A DNA stretch of 64,000 nt, from the NCBI GenBank assembly GCA_036571765.1, contig BROE01000013.1, positions 4,587,431-4,651,430 of the forward strand, in the 5' to 3' direction. Positions 60,655 through 64,000 of this stretch are shown piece after piece. The notes below the pieces were generated by a model, which had not been told where the DNA came from, ran no database searches, and saw nothing but the letters and a program-made list of their open reading frames with translations. Made by a program: the position numbers and the translations under genes. The DNA is from Plecoglossus altivelis (Eukaryota > Chordata > Actinopteri > Osmeriformes > Plecoglossidae). Numbering within the stretch: position 1 is the first letter of the stretch; every line of letters starts with the position of its first letter.

Positions 60655-60985
60655 TTCTCTCCACGTCTCTCTTCACCTCTCTCCCTCTCCACCTCTCTGT
60701 AGACCTTTCTCCACACCTTTCTCTCTCCACCTCCCTCTCCACCTTTCTCCACACCTCTCTCTCTCCACCTCTCTATCTACCTCTCTCTCCACCTCCCTCT
60801 CCATCTCTCTACAACTTTCTCCACACCTCTCTCTCTCTCTTTCCATCTCTCTCCACCTTTCACCACACCTTTCCACCTCTCTATCTATCTCTCTCCACCT
60901 TTCACCACACCTCTGTCTTTCCACCCCTCTCTCCACCTCTCTCTCCACAGCTCTCCCTACCTCTCTCTCTCTCCACTCCTCCTTC
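60655..60985 (+). repeat. CT-rich tandem tract (CTCTCCACC unit)
   Basis: CTCTCCACCTCTCTCTCCAC- and CTTTCTCCACACC-type units repeat for over 300 bp. Confidence 0.9.
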
Positions 60986-61182
60986 CTCTGCTTACCAGGA
61001 AGGACTGAGGTGTGGAGGAGGGCCAGGGAACAGCCGGATGAAGGGAAATGTTGTTTGTGTTTGTCCGCTGTGTTCAGGTGGTCATCTCGATGTGATCAGA
61101 CTGAAAGAGGAACAGGATGAGCCCCCGGGAAGAGATCACAAGAGGGTCAAGGAAGCTGAGCTGATAACATCTAGCTGGAGCC

Positions 61183-61545
61183 AGCACACACACACACACC
61201 TACAGCACACACACACACACACACCTACAGCACACACACACCTACAGCACACACACCTACATCACACACCTACAGCACACACACACCTACAGCACACACA
61301 CACACCTACAGCACACACACCTACATCACACACACACACCTACAGCACACACACCTACATCACACACACATTTACATCACACACACACACATCTACAGCA
61401 CACACACACACCTACAGCACACACATCTACATCACACACACACCTACAGCACACACACCTACATCACAGACACACCTACAGCACACACACACACGCCTAC
61501 AGCACGCACACATACACACACACACACACACACCTACAGCATACA
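61183..61545 (+). repeat. CA-rich minisatellite (ACCTACAGCACACAC unit)
   Basis: Units of 15-23 bp with CCTACAGCAC or CCTACATCAC cores are repeated about 18 times. Confidence 0.92.
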
Positions 61546-63809
61546 CATATCAGGGGCAGTGTTTCTAGGATAAGGACATAGGCCACCAGTAAGGCCACCA
61601 GTATCTGTAAAAAGTATTTACCATGTAAGACAACAAGGCTGATTACAATAACACTCTAGGATCCTAAGGCCGCCTCCAGTGTTGAAATGGTCGACAGTGC
61701 AAATGTTAATGAACATCTAAAATGTCAAGGATATGATTCATAATGTAGGACACATTGAGTTACATGTTTGACATTTCATATTACATTTTTCCAGGCCATG
61801 AGTTATGTTGTTGCATTGAATATTTTCTGAACAAATAACCCCTCCAGCCACAAGTATGTATGTGTGTGTGGGGGTAGGTGGAGCAAAATGTCCTTACCAG
61901 TGCACTCAAATGTACTGCAGTTTCATATTCACTACCGGCAGCAGCAAACTTTCAACCAATCTTTTATAAACCACTTATCCACAAATGGATTCATTTGACC
62001 CTCCATCCAGTTCTTTAATCAGGTTCCAGTCCTTCATTAGGATGATTACTCAGAGACCAAGATGAGGATGACCACTGCAGATTTAATTAGAAAGTCTCTC
62101 TATGATCTGTTGCTGCACTCGGCACGCACACACACATACACATATACACTCAGACACACACACACACACACACACACACATAAACACACAGACACACACA
62201 CACATGCACATATACACATATACACACATCCACACACATATACACACATACACATATACACACACACACCTACACACATACACGTATCCACACATACACA
62301 CATACGCATATACACACATACACACACACATACACGCACATCCATGCATATACACAATTCAGTTAGACCAGTCACATGTACTAAATAATAAGCTTGCATC
62401 AAAGAAGAGAGGAAGTGATCTGTCTATGCAAACTCATGAAGATGAAGGTGTCGCCAATCTAACCCCGCCCCTCACCAATTCTTTATTTGCTCTATAATAT
62501 GCACAATTTATAGGGTGCAAAGTCAGAGCTAAACTGAATTGAAAACTTCTAAAAGCATCTGCTAGTGGTTGAATTCGCCAGTTGATTGTCTTTTCCACTA
62601 GATGGCACTGCAATCGTACATGAATGGCTAGGGACAATGTTTACATGTATTATCAGTACCACATGGCAATGTCCACCAATAGCAGTGCCACCTCTTGTCC
62701 TTGGACAGGGTTTAAGATACACATCACATAACCAGTGCTGTAGTACAACATGCTCTGAGAGAGTCACAGACCTCTTAGTGCTCTTTAAGGAAGACCTGAG
62801 ACAAGCTAGCGAAGGGCGCACGGATGGGACAATAGACACATCAGTTTGAAAATGAAAACACGCTGGCTCCATTTTCTCTTTTAACAACTACAAATAAATC
62901 AGACAAGAACCGCGGCCATCCAGACCGAGCGAGCCTCGCTAGTTATTACCAACCTGGCGGGTTAGCTCCCAATCGATTCTCCGTCAGCCCTGTGAAACTG
63001 TAACCTAAGGACCTTCCACCTCCCTCCACTGAGATAACAGCCAAGCTCTCTTATCCAGCACACCCAGCACCACAGAGCACAGCCAGGGGAGGGCAGAGGC
63101 TCCCTAATTGGAACATGTAAGGACCTACCCTCAATCTTTTATATTTCTCTTTATCAACCTGCTTCTGAGAACCGTTTTAATCTGGTTCCCAGCCCTTCCC
63201 AATCTCTTGTAGTGGCCCTAGGACTCCAACGCCACAACGATTCTGATGACTACGACTACGACCTTGAGCTTCTAGAAGAAGTCAAGAGGTTTGCCTCTAC
63301 AGGGGAGAAGGGGGGGAGGGGAGAGGACGTGGGAGCAAGGAAGGAGGATAATTAGAAAGGAGTTGGAGAGGAGGAGCTGGGGTTGGAGGGCCTTGTGAGC
63401 CGGGGAGAGAGCGAGACAGCAGCCGTCGCTGGTCTGGAGAGCAGAGCAGGCGTTCAGCTGCGTCGTTCCCTGCTAATTAACGTCCTGGTTTTATTAGCTG
63501 CGCCCTGGGGGGTGGAGGTGGGGGGTCTCCTCTGCCTCACAGCTGAGCAGCAACGCGCAAAATAAACCCACATCAGTGTTATGGCCGGAGAGAGCGAGTG
63601 GCAAGGTGATAATAAAGCAGAGGCAGTCGTGTTTGAGCGACTTGAGCCCCCCCCCCACACACACATACCCCAACCCCCCCTCCACCCCTCCACCCCCCAT
63701 GTTGAGATCATTACCGGCCCAGTGAACTCCAGCAGTCACATGGCCCTCTGCTCGTCTGTAGCCTCCTGATTGAGCTGCTCTCCCTGACATGCATGAGAAG
63801 ACGCACCTT
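61546..63809. other. Anonymous downstream DNA
   Basis: Apart from the 62125 microsatellite and a C-rich run at 63645-63700, the DNA is unique. 63214-63300 has a short coding-like acidic frame (NDSDDYDYDLELLEEVKRF), too short to call. Confidence 0.5.
62125..62357 (+). repeat. (CA)n / (CATA)n microsatellite
   Basis: CACACA and ACACATATACACACATA units over about 230 bp. Confidence 0.92.
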
Positions 63810-64000
63810 TCACACGCACGCACGCACGTGCAAAAAAACACAGAAATACACACACACACACGCAAAGAAACACACAGAAGTACACACACATGCAAAGAAA
63901 CACACAAAAATACACAGACAAACAAATACAGACACACACAAAGAAACACACGCATACCAAGACTGACACACACACAAAGAAACACACAAATACACACACA
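63810..64000 (+). repeat. CA-rich minisatellite reaching the window edge
   Basis: ACACAAAGAAACACACAAAT and related 20-30-bp units. It continues beyond the window. Confidence 0.88.

Noticed and set aside
61183..61545. CRISPR-like appearance of regularly spaced short repeats (also 7935-8190 and 13008-13312)
   Set aside because: The spacers are themselves CA repeat, the units vary in length, and the setting is a vertebrate genome. These are ordinary minisatellites.
62083..62497. Open frames rich in Thr/His or Cys/Val
   Set aside because: They are translations of (CA)n/(GT)n repeats.
1..64000. tRNA, rRNA or microRNA genes
   Set aside because: No cloverleaf with A/B boxes, rRNA-like segment or hairpin of about 60-80 nt with microRNA-like pairing was recognised by eye. 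A covariance-model scan would be needed to exclude them fully.

Overview
The window is vertebrate nuclear DNA, almost certainly from a ray-finned (teleost) fish. The evidence is split genes with GT-AG introns, very dense (CA)n, (GA)n and (CAGA)n microsatellites, a palindromic hAT-type MITE, and an L2-like retroposon 3' tail of the fish type. No bacterial, phage or viral genes were seen. The species cannot be fixed from the sequence.

One gene is well supported: a complete semaphorin-6 gene on the + strand, called sema6d because its pieces match vertebrate SEMA6D better than SEMA6A. Nineteen coding exons run from the ATG at 33028 to the TAA at 44728. Their phases join without conflict into 3,411 nt (1,136 residues). 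The product is a type I membrane guidance protein: signal peptide, Sema beta-propeller, PSI module, stalk, one transmembrane helix and a long proline-rich cytoplasmic tail. A 3' UTR of about 3.1 kb ends near polyadenylation signals at 47585 and 47823. One strong candidate 5' noncoding exon ends at 26026 (perfect donor), and a 30-nt candidate microexon lies at 5651-5680.

Layout: 1-25.7 kb is upstream DNA with no protein-coding gene that I can support, holding simple repeats, minisatellites, the hAT MITE (11134-11345) and the L2-like tail (23416-23590). 25.7-33.0 kb is the probable 5' noncoding exon and its 7-kb intron. 33.0-47.85 kb is the sema6d coding region and 3' UTR. 47.85-64.0 kb is downstream DNA rich in simple repeats with no gene that I can support.

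The most useful second-look items are: a roughly 330-bp imperfect, insertion-biased tandem copy of the end of the coding exon inside the 3' UTR (44815-45145), which looks like unpolished long-read sequence; a tandem array of UGUA octamers plus three perfect Pumilio-type sites in the 3' UTR; a duplicated decoy splice acceptor before exon 2; an intron 17 whose satellite keeps the reading frame open, so that retention would encode a soluble Sema6D; and a palindromic repeat shared by two introns of the gene. I found no sign of a wholly new multi-gene system.
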